Under the pieces are notes generated by a model that was not told the origin of the DNA, did no database searches, and was given only the letters and a program-made list of their open reading frames with translations. Shown here in pieces: positions 41,017-48,355 of a DNA stretch of 64,000 nucleotides. The stretch lies in contig CACYWL010000002.1 in the NCBI GenBank assembly GCA_902778055.1, positions 4,269 through 68,268 on the forward strand, read 5' to 3'. The number at the start of each line of letters is the position of its first letter. The first letter of the stretch is position 1. The stretch comes from an uncultured Eubacteriales bacterium. GTDB lineage: Bacteria > Bacillota > Clostridia > Christensenellales > Aristaeellaceae. The translations under genes were made by a program, and so were the position numbers.

Positions 41017-41802
41017 TTAGCGGTTCTCAAGCAGGGTAATCTTGTGGCGGATGGCAGCAAGGGCGTTTATCCGTTGTTCCTTCCAACGGGTGTCCCCTTT
41101 AACCTCCGCCGTTCCGATATCCTTCAAGGCTTGGGCCTCCATCTTCTTCAACTTCTCCAGGCTGGTTTCGGAACCAATGAACCGGAGCAATTCGTTTCTT
41201 TTCTCGCTCTGTTCAATCTCAATCCCGGCAATCATCCGGAGGAGTTCGTTCTTCTTGTCGCCGGTTCCGCCTTTGATATCGGTAATTGTGGCGCGGGGAT
41301 TCGCCGGAACAAGAACGATAGAGATTTCATACAGTTCAAGCTCGCGGAGTTCGTTTACCTTTGAACCGTCGCCGGCCGTGACCGTCCCGGCATCCAGCGT
41401 ATCATAGGCAAAAGAGAACTGCCAAAGGACCCCGCTTTTTACAATGTTCCGGACTTCCTGGGCCTTGTCTGTCGGGAAGAATTCGGCCGTAAAATACGCG
41501 CCTTTGTTATCCTCTCCGATTTCCGTTACCCGTCCAATGATGGTGGAAAAATCATGATTGAAACACATGGGGAAGGGGTGGCCGGTTTCCTTTCTCCGTT
41601 TGATGGTCCCGGCAAAGGCTCCCTTTTTGATTACGTCGCCGTAACTGTCCCCGTGGTCATGGTCAAAGGTGGCAAAGTATCCGCTGATGGTTCCATTTTC
41701 GCCGGTGGTAAAATCCTTTCCTTTGTAGGATTTCAGCAGATAGCCGCCCCTGACTTCCTTCTTTTCTCTCGCAACGAAAGAAACAACGTCGGCTCTGTTC
41801 AT
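41017..41802 (-). CDS. HK97 family prohead protease
   Basis: The 261-residue protein has the herpesvirus/HK97-type protease core: GYFATFDHDHGDSYGDVIKKGAF (41-63), catalytic H83 in CFNHD, nucleophile S130 in LWQFSFAY and the ELYEISIVLVPANP stretch (156-169). The C-terminus (175-261) is helical and charged. In phages it trims scaffold and capsid subunits of the prohead. Here no capsid, scaffold, portal or terminase gene is present, so it would have to act on a helper phage's proteins or be a relic. The ATG at 41802 overlaps the upstream gene's stop. Confidence 0.9.
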   Translation of the reverse strand: MNRADVVSFVAREKKEVRGGYLLKSYKGKDFTTGENGTISGYFATFDHDHGDSYGDVIKKGAFAGTIKRRKETGHPFPMCFNHDFSTIIGRVTEIGEDNKGAYFTAEFFPTDKAQEVRNIVKSGVLWQFSFAYDTLDAGTVTAGDGSKVNELRELELYEISIVLVPANPRATITDIKGGTGDKKNELLRMIAGIEIEQSEKRNELLRFIGSETSLEKLKKMEAQALKDIGTAEVKGDTRWKEQRINALAAIRHKITLLENR

Positions 41803-42527
41803 CTTGAAACCCTTTCCGCCGCGTACCATGCGGCACAAATTACTTTATCATAGGGATCAATAACGGGGTTCTTCGCGTCCGGATCGATCAGGACCTCCCT
41901 TACGGCCTCCCCTTGATCGTATTTGGGCGTGTGCTTGGTCCATTCGTTCGGGTCCTCAATCAATACGGTTTCTCCGGCGATGGTTTCCCGTTCCTGGTAC
42001 CTGTATTTCACCTGCAGAACGTTCGCGGCCCGGTTAAGGGTTTTCAATGCGCGGTCGGCATCCTTCTGTACGGCCAGAAGGTTTTCCCGGGCGTTGATAA
42101 GTTCGGCCATAGCTTTTCCGGCGGTATCCCGGAAGGCTTCAACGGCTTCATTGACGACGGCCTTCACGGTATCCACGGCTTCAAAATATTCCGCTTCATC
42201 CATGCGCGGGGTATACCGGTACTTTTCCAGCAGCCGGAGAAAGAATTCCTCTTTTTCTCGGGCGCGGATGGCATCGTCGCAGGCCTTGTTAAACTGTGCC
42301 TCCGTTTCCGCCTCTTCCTTCGCTTTCGCCGCGGCCTCCTGTGCTGCTCGGGCCTGTGCGAGTCCCTTCTGGATTCCTTCCAGCTTTTCCGGGTCCGTCT
42401 GCTGGATTCCGGCGGCCAGGTCCATAACCTTCTGCAGGTCCGGATCCATGAGAACAGGGCCGGCGGCCGTCCTGGGTTCGTTCGCTTTGTTCTCCGGGAT
42501 CCGTGCTTTGTTCAATGGGCTTTTCAT
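41799..42527 (-). CDS. Helical element protein coupled to the prohead protease
   Basis: The 242-residue protein has a coiled-coil centre (about 75-110, AQARAAQEAAAKAKEEAETE) and further helical stretches, then a mixed C-terminal region (GETVLIEDPNEWTKHTPKYDQ). The ATG at 42527 follows AGGAGGA. Its stop overlaps the protease start, so the two are made together, suggesting a partner or substrate of the protease, perhaps scaffold-like. No family is recognised. Confidence 0.75.
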   Translation of the reverse strand: MKSPLNKARIPENKANEPRTAAGPVLMDPDLQKVMDLAAGIQQTDPEKLEGIQKGLAQARAAQEAAAKAKEEAETEAQFNKACDDAIRAREKEEFFLRLLEKYRYTPRMDEAEYFEAVDTVKAVVNEAVEAFRDTAGKAMAELINARENLLAVQKDADRALKTLNRAANVLQVKYRYQERETIAGETVLIEDPNEWTKHTPKYDQGEAVREVLIDPDAKNPVIDPYDKVICAAWYAAERVSR

Positions 42528-42544
42528 TGCTTTTTTCCTCCTGT

Positions 42545-43291
42545 TCAATCTGTAAATAGTTCTTTGTATGATTCTTGAAGCCGTTTCAATGCTGATTCTT
42601 TCGCGAGGACGTATTCTTCCGGCTCGGATGTCCATGTGGTATTAAACTTTGCAACCCCTACATGGTGCAGGGTTAGGTCCTGCAAATCCCGCAAGTCCTT
42701 CCGGAGCCGTTTGAAGGCGCGGTCCTTCTTCCCGGCGATAATGTGAACCGCGACCCCTTTTTCCTCCGCAATTTTCGCGCCGGATTCTGTCGGGTCGTTC
42801 AGGTATCGCCTTTTGATTATCTCGCCTTGATCTTCCGGCAGGGCATCAACGGCGGTTCTTACCCTGCTGACAATCTCCCGGGTTTCCATCTGTTCCGGGA
42901 GGGGCGTTTCGTTGCTCGGTATGGTGTCGCCTCTGGTTATGTCGCCGTCCTCGTTTATCGGCTCGTCAAGGCTGACCGTGATAGGTTCGATTTTGTACCC
43001 GTTCCCGTCACAGCGGATTTTCAAGGCCTTCATTATTTCCCATTCAATAAACCGGTAGGCGTATGTCATGAAGGAGGCTTCTTCCGTCGGTTCGTATGTC
43101 TGCTGCGCTTTCAGCAGCGCAATATCCGCGACTTGGTAAACGTCTTCGGCATCTATCCAAACAAGCCGCTCAACCGTCTTTATAAACCGTTTCGCGGCTC
43201 TGAATTTCAGCCGTTCAAACTGTTTCAGAAGTTCCTCCGGGCTCATGGCCTTTATCTGTTCCGGGACCGGGCACTTTGTTTTATCGCTCAT
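42545..43291 (-). CDS. Sigma-70 family RNA polymerase sigma factor
   Basis: The 248-residue protein has region 2 (about 48-92, DAEDVYQVADIALLKAQQTY, then SFMTYAYRFIEWEIMKALK) and region 4 (about 140-200, VDALPEDQGEIIKRRYLNDPTESG with a following HTH). The last 45 residues are an extra helical tail. A dedicated sigma factor could direct transcription of the element's own late genes or of helper-phage genes. It is part of the leftward operon, 17 bp upstream of the helical protein. Confidence 0.88.
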   Translation of the reverse strand: MSDKTKCPVPEQIKAMSPEELLKQFERLKFRAAKRFIKTVERLVWIDAEDVYQVADIALLKAQQTYEPTEEASFMTYAYRFIEWEIMKALKIRCDGNGYKIEPITVSLDEPINEDGDITRGDTIPSNETPLPEQMETREIVSRVRTAVDALPEDQGEIIKRRYLNDPTESGAKIAEEKGVAVHIIAGKKDRAFKRLRKDLRDLQDLTLHHVGVAKFNTTWTSEPEEYVLAKESALKRLQESYKELFTD

Positions 43292-43384
43292 GTTTCATCT
43301 TGCGGCCTCCCTTGTCTATGATCGGCGGGGGAAATGTGTCCGGGGAGGGTCCCTGTTTCCATGAAGAAATAGCCTGATGCGCAT

Positions 43385-43855
43385 TTATTTACCTTCTTTC
43401 GCGGCTGCGGCCTTTGCGCAATCAGGACAGAGCGGCCGGCCGTATTTCTTCGCAGTGTAGTCTTTTATTTCTTGGTGGGTTTTTCCGTTCGTGCCGGTGA
43501 TGATCCCGCCGCAATCGGAACAGATAAACGGCTTAACCGGCCGGATTCGTACTGCATCGGTCAGTTCCCCGAAGGCCTTTACCCGCTGAACATACAGGAT
43601 AATTCCCACGCCGGGCCATTGCTCAATATCCGGGGTCCCGGCCAGCTTTTCAATGCTCTTGCAGTTCGTCTTGTTCAGAATCAGCGGCTTTTCCGGCTGG
43701 ACAAAATGTGCGACAATGCAGGATTCTTTCCCGCCGTCCGGGTTCTGGACTTCTTCCTGTCCTACGGTCTTAATAGTTACCGGCTTTTCCTCGCCGGGGT
43801 TGAAAGCATACGACCCGATATAATTCGGGTTGGTGAGTTTCTTCCAATGTGTCAT
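43385..43855 (-). CDS. Zinc-ribbon element protein
   Basis: The 156-residue protein begins MTHWKKLTNPNYIGSYAF, has a beta-rich middle and a C-terminal zinc ribbon (CSDCGG, then CPDC). Its start overlaps the Lar stop in an ATGA. Similar proteins accompany phage recombination or replication modules, but I cannot name a function. A ssDNA-binding or annealing role alongside the RecE-like nuclease is possible. Confidence 0.75.
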   Translation of the reverse strand: MTHWKKLTNPNYIGSYAFNPGEEKPVTIKTVGQEEVQNPDGGKESCIVAHFVQPEKPLILNKTNCKSIEKLAGTPDIEQWPGVGIILYVQRVKAFGELTDAVRIRPVKPFICSDCGGIITGTNGKTHQEIKDYTAKKYGRPLCPDCAKAAAAKEGK

Positions 43856-44115
43856 ACTGTTTCCCCCTCTCTGTGGTTCCATGCGTCGGCGGCTCTGGTT
43901 ATCATGGCGGCCTCCCGCGCTGGGTCCTTGTATCCGTCGTATTCCTTATCCTGTACCGTCCGGCCTCTGGCTCCGCATACTGTGCAGAATATCCAGGCAT
44001 TTTTCGGGGCCGGGTCTATGATTCGGCCTATGATTTCATTTATGAATCTTTCCCGGTATGCGTCGGTGCCGGCCTCCGCCGGTCCTCCGCAAAAGGGACA
44101 AGGTTTCAGAATCAC
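43852..44115 (-). CDS. Lar family restriction alleviation protein
   Basis: The 87-residue zinc-ribbon protein has CPFCGG (C6, C9), CTVCGARG (C44, C47) and an AADAWNHR ending, the pattern of the Lar family. Lar proteins of phages such as Rac protect incoming DNA against type I restriction, reportedly by boosting host modification. It lies between the RecE-like nuclease and a zinc-ribbon protein. A second Lar-like gene is at 45228-45521. Confidence 0.85.
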   Translation of the reverse strand: MILKPCPFCGGPAEAGTDAYRERFINEIIGRIIDPAPKNAWIFCTVCGARGRTVQDKEYDGYKDPAREAAMITRAADAWNHREGETV

Positions 44116-44135
44116 GCTTTATCCCTCCGCCTCTG

Positions 44136-44906
44136 TCAATAGTCGATCCAGCCGGGCAGGAAAAGGTCGTTGATTCCATAACCGGGGAAGGATCCGGAAT
44201 CCCGGCAGGCCTTCAGCTTTTCTATCAGTTCCTGCCGCCTCATATATCCATAATCAAGGAAACCAATATCAGCCTTCAAAATATTGATTGTGAACGGCTC
44301 GGCCTTCTCGATCACGATAAAAAACCATTCAGGCCGGACCGCGCTTTCCTTGTGCTGGTATGCGTCCAGATAATGCGCGGCCTGTACGTCGTACCCGTAC
44401 CGGATGGCCTCTTTGCTGAATGTGTCCGTTTCAGCGTCGGTCGCCGTTTTCAGGTCGATCATTACCCCGGGTTTGTATGCGTCTATCCGGCATTTGCACA
44501 GGATCCCGTTGTCGTCGGTCCAGAACAGGGGCCGCTCACGCTTCGTTCCCTTCAAAAGCTCCACGGCGTCCCGGTTCTTCCTGAAGGCCTTAACAATTCC
44601 CCGGATTGTTTCGGCGTCGTCGGCCGTGATAATCTCTTTCCCGGCGGCGGAATCAATAAAGGCCTGATATTCTTCTTTCCCGGCCTTTGTCCTGCGGTCG
44701 ATCCCGGCGGGCAGGATGGCAAAATCCCGCTTGTATGCCGTCGGGGTCAGTATTGCGGCATGAACGGCCCGGCCAAACTTGAAGGCGGCCGTATCTTCCG
44801 GCGGATTCTCTAAAAAATACTTGTAGTGTGCAGGACTGCGGCGGAGGTTCCAGAGGGTGGACTTGTTCACGCCTTCCGCCTGTCTGTACTCTTTCTCGCT
44901 CATCAT
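44136..44906 (-). CDS. PD-(D/E)XK exonuclease, RecE/exonuclease VIII-like
   Basis: The 256-residue protein has FKFGRAVHAAILTP (43-56), KCRIDAY (D142), VMIDLKTA (D151 and K153) and a Q175-x3-Y179 motif IV. This is the RecE-type PD-(D/E)XK pattern. Such nucleases resect double-stranded DNA ends for annealing-based recombination in phages. No clear RecT partner is visible; the zinc-ribbon protein downstream may take that place. The ATG at 44906 was chosen over 44963 because GAAAGGGG precedes it. Confidence 0.85.
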   Translation of the reverse strand: MMSEKEYRQAEGVNKSTLWNLRRSPAHYKYFLENPPEDTAAFKFGRAVHAAILTPTAYKRDFAILPAGIDRRTKAGKEEYQAFIDSAAGKEIITADDAETIRGIVKAFRKNRDAVELLKGTKRERPLFWTDDNGILCKCRIDAYKPGVMIDLKTATDAETDTFSKEAIRYGYDVQAAHYLDAYQHKESAVRPEWFFIVIEKAEPFTINILKADIGFLDYGYMRRQELIEKLKACRDSGSFPGYGINDLFLPGWIDY

Positions 44907-44923
44907 GGCTTCGTTTTCCCCTT

Positions 44924-45127
44924 TCAATGTGTTATTGTGGTTCCGTCGTGTTCCGTGTCCCATGCGTCCACGGAATCAATACAATTTTCACAACCTATAA
45001 TTTCATTGGTTCCCTTTTCGATGAAAAACCGGTCGGTTTCCTGATAGCAGACCGGGCAGACCGGCGGGTCCGGTGATGGTATCCCGTTCAGCTCTGCATC
45101 CCTGATCCACGGCGCGTCCGGTATCAT
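44924..45127 (-). CDS. Small zinc-ribbon protein
   Basis: The 67-residue protein has CPVC (C24, C27) and CENC pairs separated by about 20 residues, forming a treble-clef or zinc-ribbon knuckle. Its ATG overlaps a TGA of the upstream short frame. It belongs to the group of small Cys-rich proteins typical of this phage module. Function unknown. Confidence 0.65.
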   Translation of the reverse strand: MIPDAPWIRDAELNGIPSPDPPVCPVCYQETDRFFIEKGTNEIIGCENCIDSVDAWDTEHDGTTITH

Positions 45128-45267
45128 GTTTCCGTTTCCTCCTGTTTCGGCCTGTATGGGGCCTGTTTCGCGTTCTGGCCTCCGGGCGGCCGTTTACTCA
45201 TTCCCGGCCGGGGAGGCTGGTCTGTGTTTAACCTGTCAAGGAATCCGGCGGGGTTCTTCGGTTCCAT
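45124..45267 (-). CDS. Possible 47-residue protein
   Basis: A short frame beginning MEPKNPAGFLDRLNTDQPPR, proline- and lysine-rich, overlaps the 3' end of the Lar-like gene in another frame and ends in ATGA overlap with the next gene. The ribosome binding site is weak (AAAGGCGG). The end overlap is the main support. Confidence 0.3.
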   Translation of the reverse strand: MEPKNPAGFLDRLNTDQPPRPGMSKRPPGGQNAKQAPYRPKQEETET

Positions 45268-45521
45268 GCGGCTATAATTTCCGCCTTTGCGTCCTCCCAG
45301 CTCTGGTTGTCCATCCTGCCGTTTTCCATTTCCGCGCCGCAATTCGGGCAGAGGATCCCCCAATAGCACCAATAATCCATATCCGGGCGGCCGTTGAATT
45401 GCGGATGATACAGGGAAAACTCAATTCCTGTATTTCCTCAAAACGGGCAGGGTTTCAGGCTTTCCTCTATCTGTTTCCGTTCGGCGTGAAAATTGGCAAG
45501 GTTTACGGGTGGGGTTTTCAT
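45228..45521 (-). pseudogene. Second Lar-family gene with in-frame UGA at a zinc-ligand Cys position
   Basis: The frame opens at ATG 45521 after CAGGAGG and encodes MKTPPVNLANFH... to KPCPF at codon 27. Codon 28 is TGA (45438-45440). The same frame then continues for 69 sense codons to TAA at 45228, including CPNCGAEMENGRM and ending AEIIAAWNRRTP, the classic Lar C-terminus. Lar proteins read CPFCG at the first knuckle, so the UGA stands exactly where Cys is expected. ATACAGG/CCTGTAT (45427-45433 with 45408-45414) forms a 7-bp hairpin starting 4 nt after the UGA. A nonsense mutation is the simplest reading; recoding, for example to selenocysteine, is an alternative to test. Confidence 0.6.
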
Positions 45522-45539
45522 CGGTTCCGCCTCCTGTGG

Positions 45540-45920
45540 TTACTGTTGTTCCGCCTGTTCCATGATTAGGTCCTGCAGGAACGGGTCCGGTTCAAAGGCT
45601 CCCTTTTCCTTCAGAATTTCAAGGAAGGGGACAAGGGGGACCGTCAGCAGCCATTTTTCCCGGTTCCGCCTGTGAGCAACGGCCGGGAAATGACCCTGCG
45701 CTGCGTCGCGTTCCGCCTGGGCGACTGCTTCGGAAACGTTCAACCTTTCAACCCTCTTTACCTCAAAATGTATCGGGGTCCCGGCTATCTCTGCGGAAAC
45801 ATCCGGGTTCCCTTTTCCGCCTTTGAATATCTGGTCGTTTCGGTAGGCCCTGATCCCGTAACCCTGCAACAGTTTTACAAGCTCATGCTCTCCGGCGGTC
45901 CCTTTGCGTTTCGCGTTCAT
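45540..45920 (-). CDS. PD-(D/E)XK endonuclease, Hjc-like
   Basis: The 126-residue protein follows the archaeal-type Holliday-junction resolvase pattern: KRKGTAGEHELVKLL (E11), GNPDVSAEIAG (D39), FEVKRVERLNVSEAV (E52, K54) and an AHRRNREKWLLTV ending. In phages such proteins are annotated as putative PDDEXK endonucleases and probably resolve branched replication intermediates. The start at 45920 overlaps the preceding gene's stop (ATGA). Confidence 0.85.
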   Translation of the reverse strand: MNAKRKGTAGEHELVKLLQGYGIRAYRNDQIFKGGKGNPDVSAEIAGTPIHFEVKRVERLNVSEAVAQAERDAAQGHFPAVAHRRNREKWLLTVPLVPFLEILKEKGAFEPDPFLQDLIMEQAEQQ

Positions 45921-46264
45921 GGTTCTTTCTCGCTTTCTGTCAGGATTCTTTCCGCCTTCCTTACGGTCCGTTGTATGTACTGTTCTGTGGTTTCGAATGT
46001 GTCCGCAATATCGGCGGCCGGTATCCCGTAATAAAACAATCTGATTGAAACCTTCATAACCGGGTCCCGGAAGGCGGCGGACTCTTTCCGGATGGTTTTC
46101 AGGTGCGGAATCATCCGGGAAAAGATGTCGCTGCGCTGCTGCTGAAGGTCGGCAAGGTCCGCCTCTGTGGTCCTGCGTTTCTTGCTGGCCTGTCTAATCG
46201 CGGTTCCGGCCTTTCGGTATTCCTTCAGAAGGTTTTGCAATTCGGCCAGGTCCGTTTTCTTCAT
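45917..46264 (-). CDS. Hypothetical element protein with HTH-like C-terminus
   Basis: The 115-residue protein has a long N-terminal coiled-coil-like helix and a C-terminal region (KVSIRLFYYGIPAADIADTF, then ETTEQYIQRTVRKAERIL) that looks like a sigma region-4 type helix-turn-helix. Overlaps the resolvase start by 4 bp. Not recognised as a named family. Confidence 0.65.
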   Translation of the reverse strand: MKKTDLAELQNLLKEYRKAGTAIRQASKKRRTTEADLADLQQQRSDIFSRMIPHLKTIRKESAAFRDPVMKVSIRLFYYGIPAADIADTFETTEQYIQRTVRKAERILTESEKEP

Positions 46265-46279
46265 CTGGGCTGCCTCCCT

Positions 46280-47098
46280 TCATGTGCTGGCGGCCGGCGG
46301 GTCCATCAATCGGTAATTGTTCTGTAAACCTCTTTCAATCGTGACCGTGTACCCTTTGCAGCGTTCATATACCCGGGAAAAAACGCCTTCGTCCGCCGGC
46401 AGCAGGTGTTCCAGTAAATCCCATTCGGAAGAAATAATGGTCGGTTTGTTCAGCAGGTACCGGGCGTTCAGGACCGTAAAGGCAATTTTTATATCTGCCT
46501 CCGTGAAGGTGGGCCGGTCTGTGTATTTCTGCTTCAGCAGGTCGTCAATATACAGAACAGAAACCCGGGTGTAGTCCGTCACTTGGTCCTCGAAGTTCTC
46601 ATCATTTACGCCAGCTTTCAGCCTCCGGGCCTCGTTCAGCCATTGCATATACCGGACCCCGATGTTATGCCGGAGAAGTTCGCCACAAATCGCGGTGCAG
46701 ATGTGAGTTTTACCGGATCCGGGATTGCCTCCGATGTATAACCACGGCCGGCGCGGATTGTCCCGGATTCCCGGGTCCAGCAGGGCGGCCAGATACTTCT
46801 CGGCGGTGTCCTTGATCCGGGCCTGTGTCGGGGTCCGGGTTTCAAAGGCCGCGAAAGTGTGCTTTTTCACGGAATCGGCAAGGCCAGAGGCGGCGAGACG
46901 TTCTTCTGCTTCACGGGCAAGCCGGCAAGCGCATTTTTGAACATACCGGACCCCGTTTTCGTCCTGGGTTTCAATCCAGCCGGTATCTTTGCAGCGTTCG
47001 CATTTATACGCCGCCTTCGAGCTTTCCACGCAGGAAGGTATAGTCAGGCCGAGCCGGTCCTGTATTGCCTGCCTGATTGCCTGTATATCCTCCGCCAT
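46280..47098 (-). CDS. DnaC-like helicase loader (AAA+ ATPase)
   Basis: The 272-residue protein has an N-terminal zinc-finger-like CERCKDTG...CAC (residues 33-58) followed by an AAA+ domain with Walker A GGNPGSGKTH (123-132) and Walker B VLYIDDLLK (181-189). This layout is that of phage DnaC/DnaI-type loaders, which place the host DnaB helicase at the element's origin. AAGGAGG precedes the ATG. Its N-terminus overlaps the replication organizer by 95 bp. Confidence 0.9.
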   Translation of the reverse strand: MAEDIQAIRQAIQDRLGLTIPSCVESSKAAYKCERCKDTGWIETQDENGVRYVQKCACRLAREAEERLAASGLADSVKKHTFAAFETRTPTQARIKDTAEKYLAALLDPGIRDNPRRPWLYIGGNPGSGKTHICTAICGELLRHNIGVRYMQWLNEARRLKAGVNDENFEDQVTDYTRVSVLYIDDLLKQKYTDRPTFTEADIKIAFTVLNARYLLNKPTIISSEWDLLEHLLPADEGVFSRVYERCKGYTVTIERGLQNNYRLMDPPAAST

Positions 47099-47687
47099 TG
47101 TTTCCGCCTCCTTCCTGTTCTTTTCGCTGCCATGTCCGGACCGCTGATTGCCAGTCCTTCATGGGATTTTTCCCGACCTTCCATCCGTTGCTGGTGTAGT
47201 AGTCGCAAAATTGCTCCGGGTCTATGGTGTATCCCTTTTCCCGGCAGTAGTTCCGGACCTGTTCAACGGTTGGTGGGGTGAATCTGGGTCGTTGTCGTTG
47301 TCCGTCCGCCTTGGCGGATGGTCCCGTATCTTTCTCTTTATCTTCTCTTATATTCTCTTCTTTTCTCTTCTCTTCTTTAGGCAACCCCCCTCCGCACCCG
47401 GTTGAACCGGGGTTCAACCCCCCTTGAACCGGGGCCGGATGAATAAGGGCAGGGTTTCCGCCTTTTGCTCCGTTCGCGCGGTCTATGTCGTCCTGTATCA
47501 GATCGGCGCGAAACACTTTCCACAATGGCAGGAGCTTTTGCGGGATTCCGTCCGGCTCTTCACCGTGTTCCGCAAAATTCCAGATTGCTTTGCAGATGAT
47601 CCCGGCTTCGTCGTCGTCCAGTTCTTCCAGAGCTTCGCCTATTGAATACCGCGCTTTGAACCAATACCGCGCTTTCGGTTGTGCCAA
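47004..47687 (-). CDS. Phage replisome organizer-like protein
   Basis: The 227-residue protein has an N-terminal DUF6291-like domain (YSIGEALEELDDDEAGIICK, then AIWNFAEHGEEPD), a charged linker and a C-terminal DnaD-like or winged module (TPPTVEQVRNYCREKGYTID, then FCDYYTSNGWKVGKNPMKDW and a WQRKE end). The VRNYCREKGYTIDPEQF stretch recurs in phage replication proteins that bind the origin and recruit the loader. It directly precedes DnaC. The Gly/Asn-rich tail overlaps the loader gene. Confidence 0.82.
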   Translation of the reverse strand: MAQPKARYWFKARYSIGEALEELDDDEAGIICKAIWNFAEHGEEPDGIPQKLLPLWKVFRADLIQDDIDRANGAKGGNPALIHPAPVQGGLNPGSTGCGGGLPKEEKRKEENIREDKEKDTGPSAKADGQRQRPRFTPPTVEQVRNYCREKGYTIDPEQFCDYYTSNGWKVGKNPMKDWQSAVRTWQRKEQEGGGNNGGGYTGNQAGNTGPARPDYTFLRGKLEGGV

Positions 47688-47705
47688 CTATCTCGCCCCC
47701 TTTCT

Positions 47706-47897
47706 TTATGGCTCGGGTCCATTTTCACTCTCTCCCTTCGATGTGTTCAGCCATTCGACCAGCTTTCCAAAGTTGATAAGGAATTTAGAACCGGCGCGAA
47801 TGTGGACAATCTGACCCTTCAGGCAGGATTTCCGCAAAAAATCATATGAAAGGCCGGTCCGCTGCGCTGCTTCCTTAATCGTTATCATTTCCGGCAT
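47706..47897 (-). CDS. Excisionase / AlpA-like DNA-binding protein
   Basis: The 63-residue protein has an MITIKEAAQRTGLSYDFLRK helix-turn-helix followed by RAGSKFLINFGKLVEWLN, the pattern of MerR-type excisionases. It would direct excision together with the integrase or regulate early genes. The ATG at 47897 lies 8 nt after GAAGG; GTG at 47906 is an alternative. Confidence 0.78.
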   Translation of the reverse strand: MPEMITIKEAAQRTGLSYDFLRKSCLKGQIVHIRAGSKFLINFGKLVEWLNTSKGESENGPEP

Positions 47898-47953
47898 GGT
47901 CTGCACCTTCTTTACTCATTTGAAAGCCTCCGTCCTATGTGTTAAGATGAGGC

Positions 47954-48027
47954 AGAAAACCGGGCGCGGTTTTCTTCGCTCCATCTGGGGCGGCCCTGTC
48001 AGCGTCGGCGCGCTGGCGGGGTTTTTT
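47954..48027. terminator. Two hairpins, the right one a rightward terminator
   Basis: AGAAAACCG/CGGTTTTCT (47954-47962 with 47967-47975) is a symmetrical hairpin. CCCTGTCAGCG (47994-48004) pairs with CGCTGGCGGGG (48011-48021) with two G-T pairs, followed by six T, a terminator for the plus strand. They separate the small 58-residue gene from the excisionase and may reduce read-through. Confidence 0.55.
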
Positions 48028-48202
48028 ATTCCGCCTGTGTGTCTTCGGTCTTGTCGGCGGTGGTTTTCTGTTCCGCTGCGAGGCGTTCCGCTTTTCGCTC
48101 CCAATAACGGCGCGACTTTTCCCGGGCCTTCTCCGGGTGCTTTGCGTAATACTCGCGTTCGTACTTCCTCCGCGCTTCTTTTGCGGCTTCAGACATTGCC
48201 AT
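48026..48202 (-). CDS. Small charged element protein (58 residues)
   Basis: The minus strand from ATG 48202 reads MAMSEAAKEARRKYEREYYA followed by a Lys/Arg/Glu-rich helix and ends in TAA at 48026. GGAAAGGAGGGAAAAG precedes the start. It is the first leftward gene from the divergent regulatory region, where phages often encode Cro-like or antirepressor products, but it has no recognisable HTH. Confidence 0.7.
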   Translation of the reverse strand: MAMSEAAKEARRKYEREYYAKHPEKAREKSRRYWERKAERLAAEQKTTADKTEDTQAE

Positions 48203-48355
48203 AAACTTTTCCCTCCTTTCCTCTTGACTTTGGTATTGGTGTAGGTGTATTATTTTCCTGACCCAAACACCGAAACCACGACATTATATTAAACGGAGCC
48301 GGTGCTGGGTTCAAGGACAAGATTACTAACAAATTGGAAGAAAGGAGGGGCAAAG
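48203..48355. promoter_or_regulatory. Divergent early control region of the element
   Basis: Rightward promoter for the repressor gene: TTGACT (48224-48229), 18 bp, TATTAT (48248-48253). A leftward -10, TATAAT on the minus strand, lies at 48283-48288, with a poor -35. GGTGT-containing half-sites (TTGGTGTAGGTG and, inverted, AACACCGAA) lie between them and are candidates for repressor operators. Confidence 0.55.

Noticed and set aside
47896..48204. 102-residue rightward frame opposite the small 58-residue gene
   Set aside because: It has no ribosome binding site and overlaps both a better-supported minus-strand gene and a rightward terminator hairpin.
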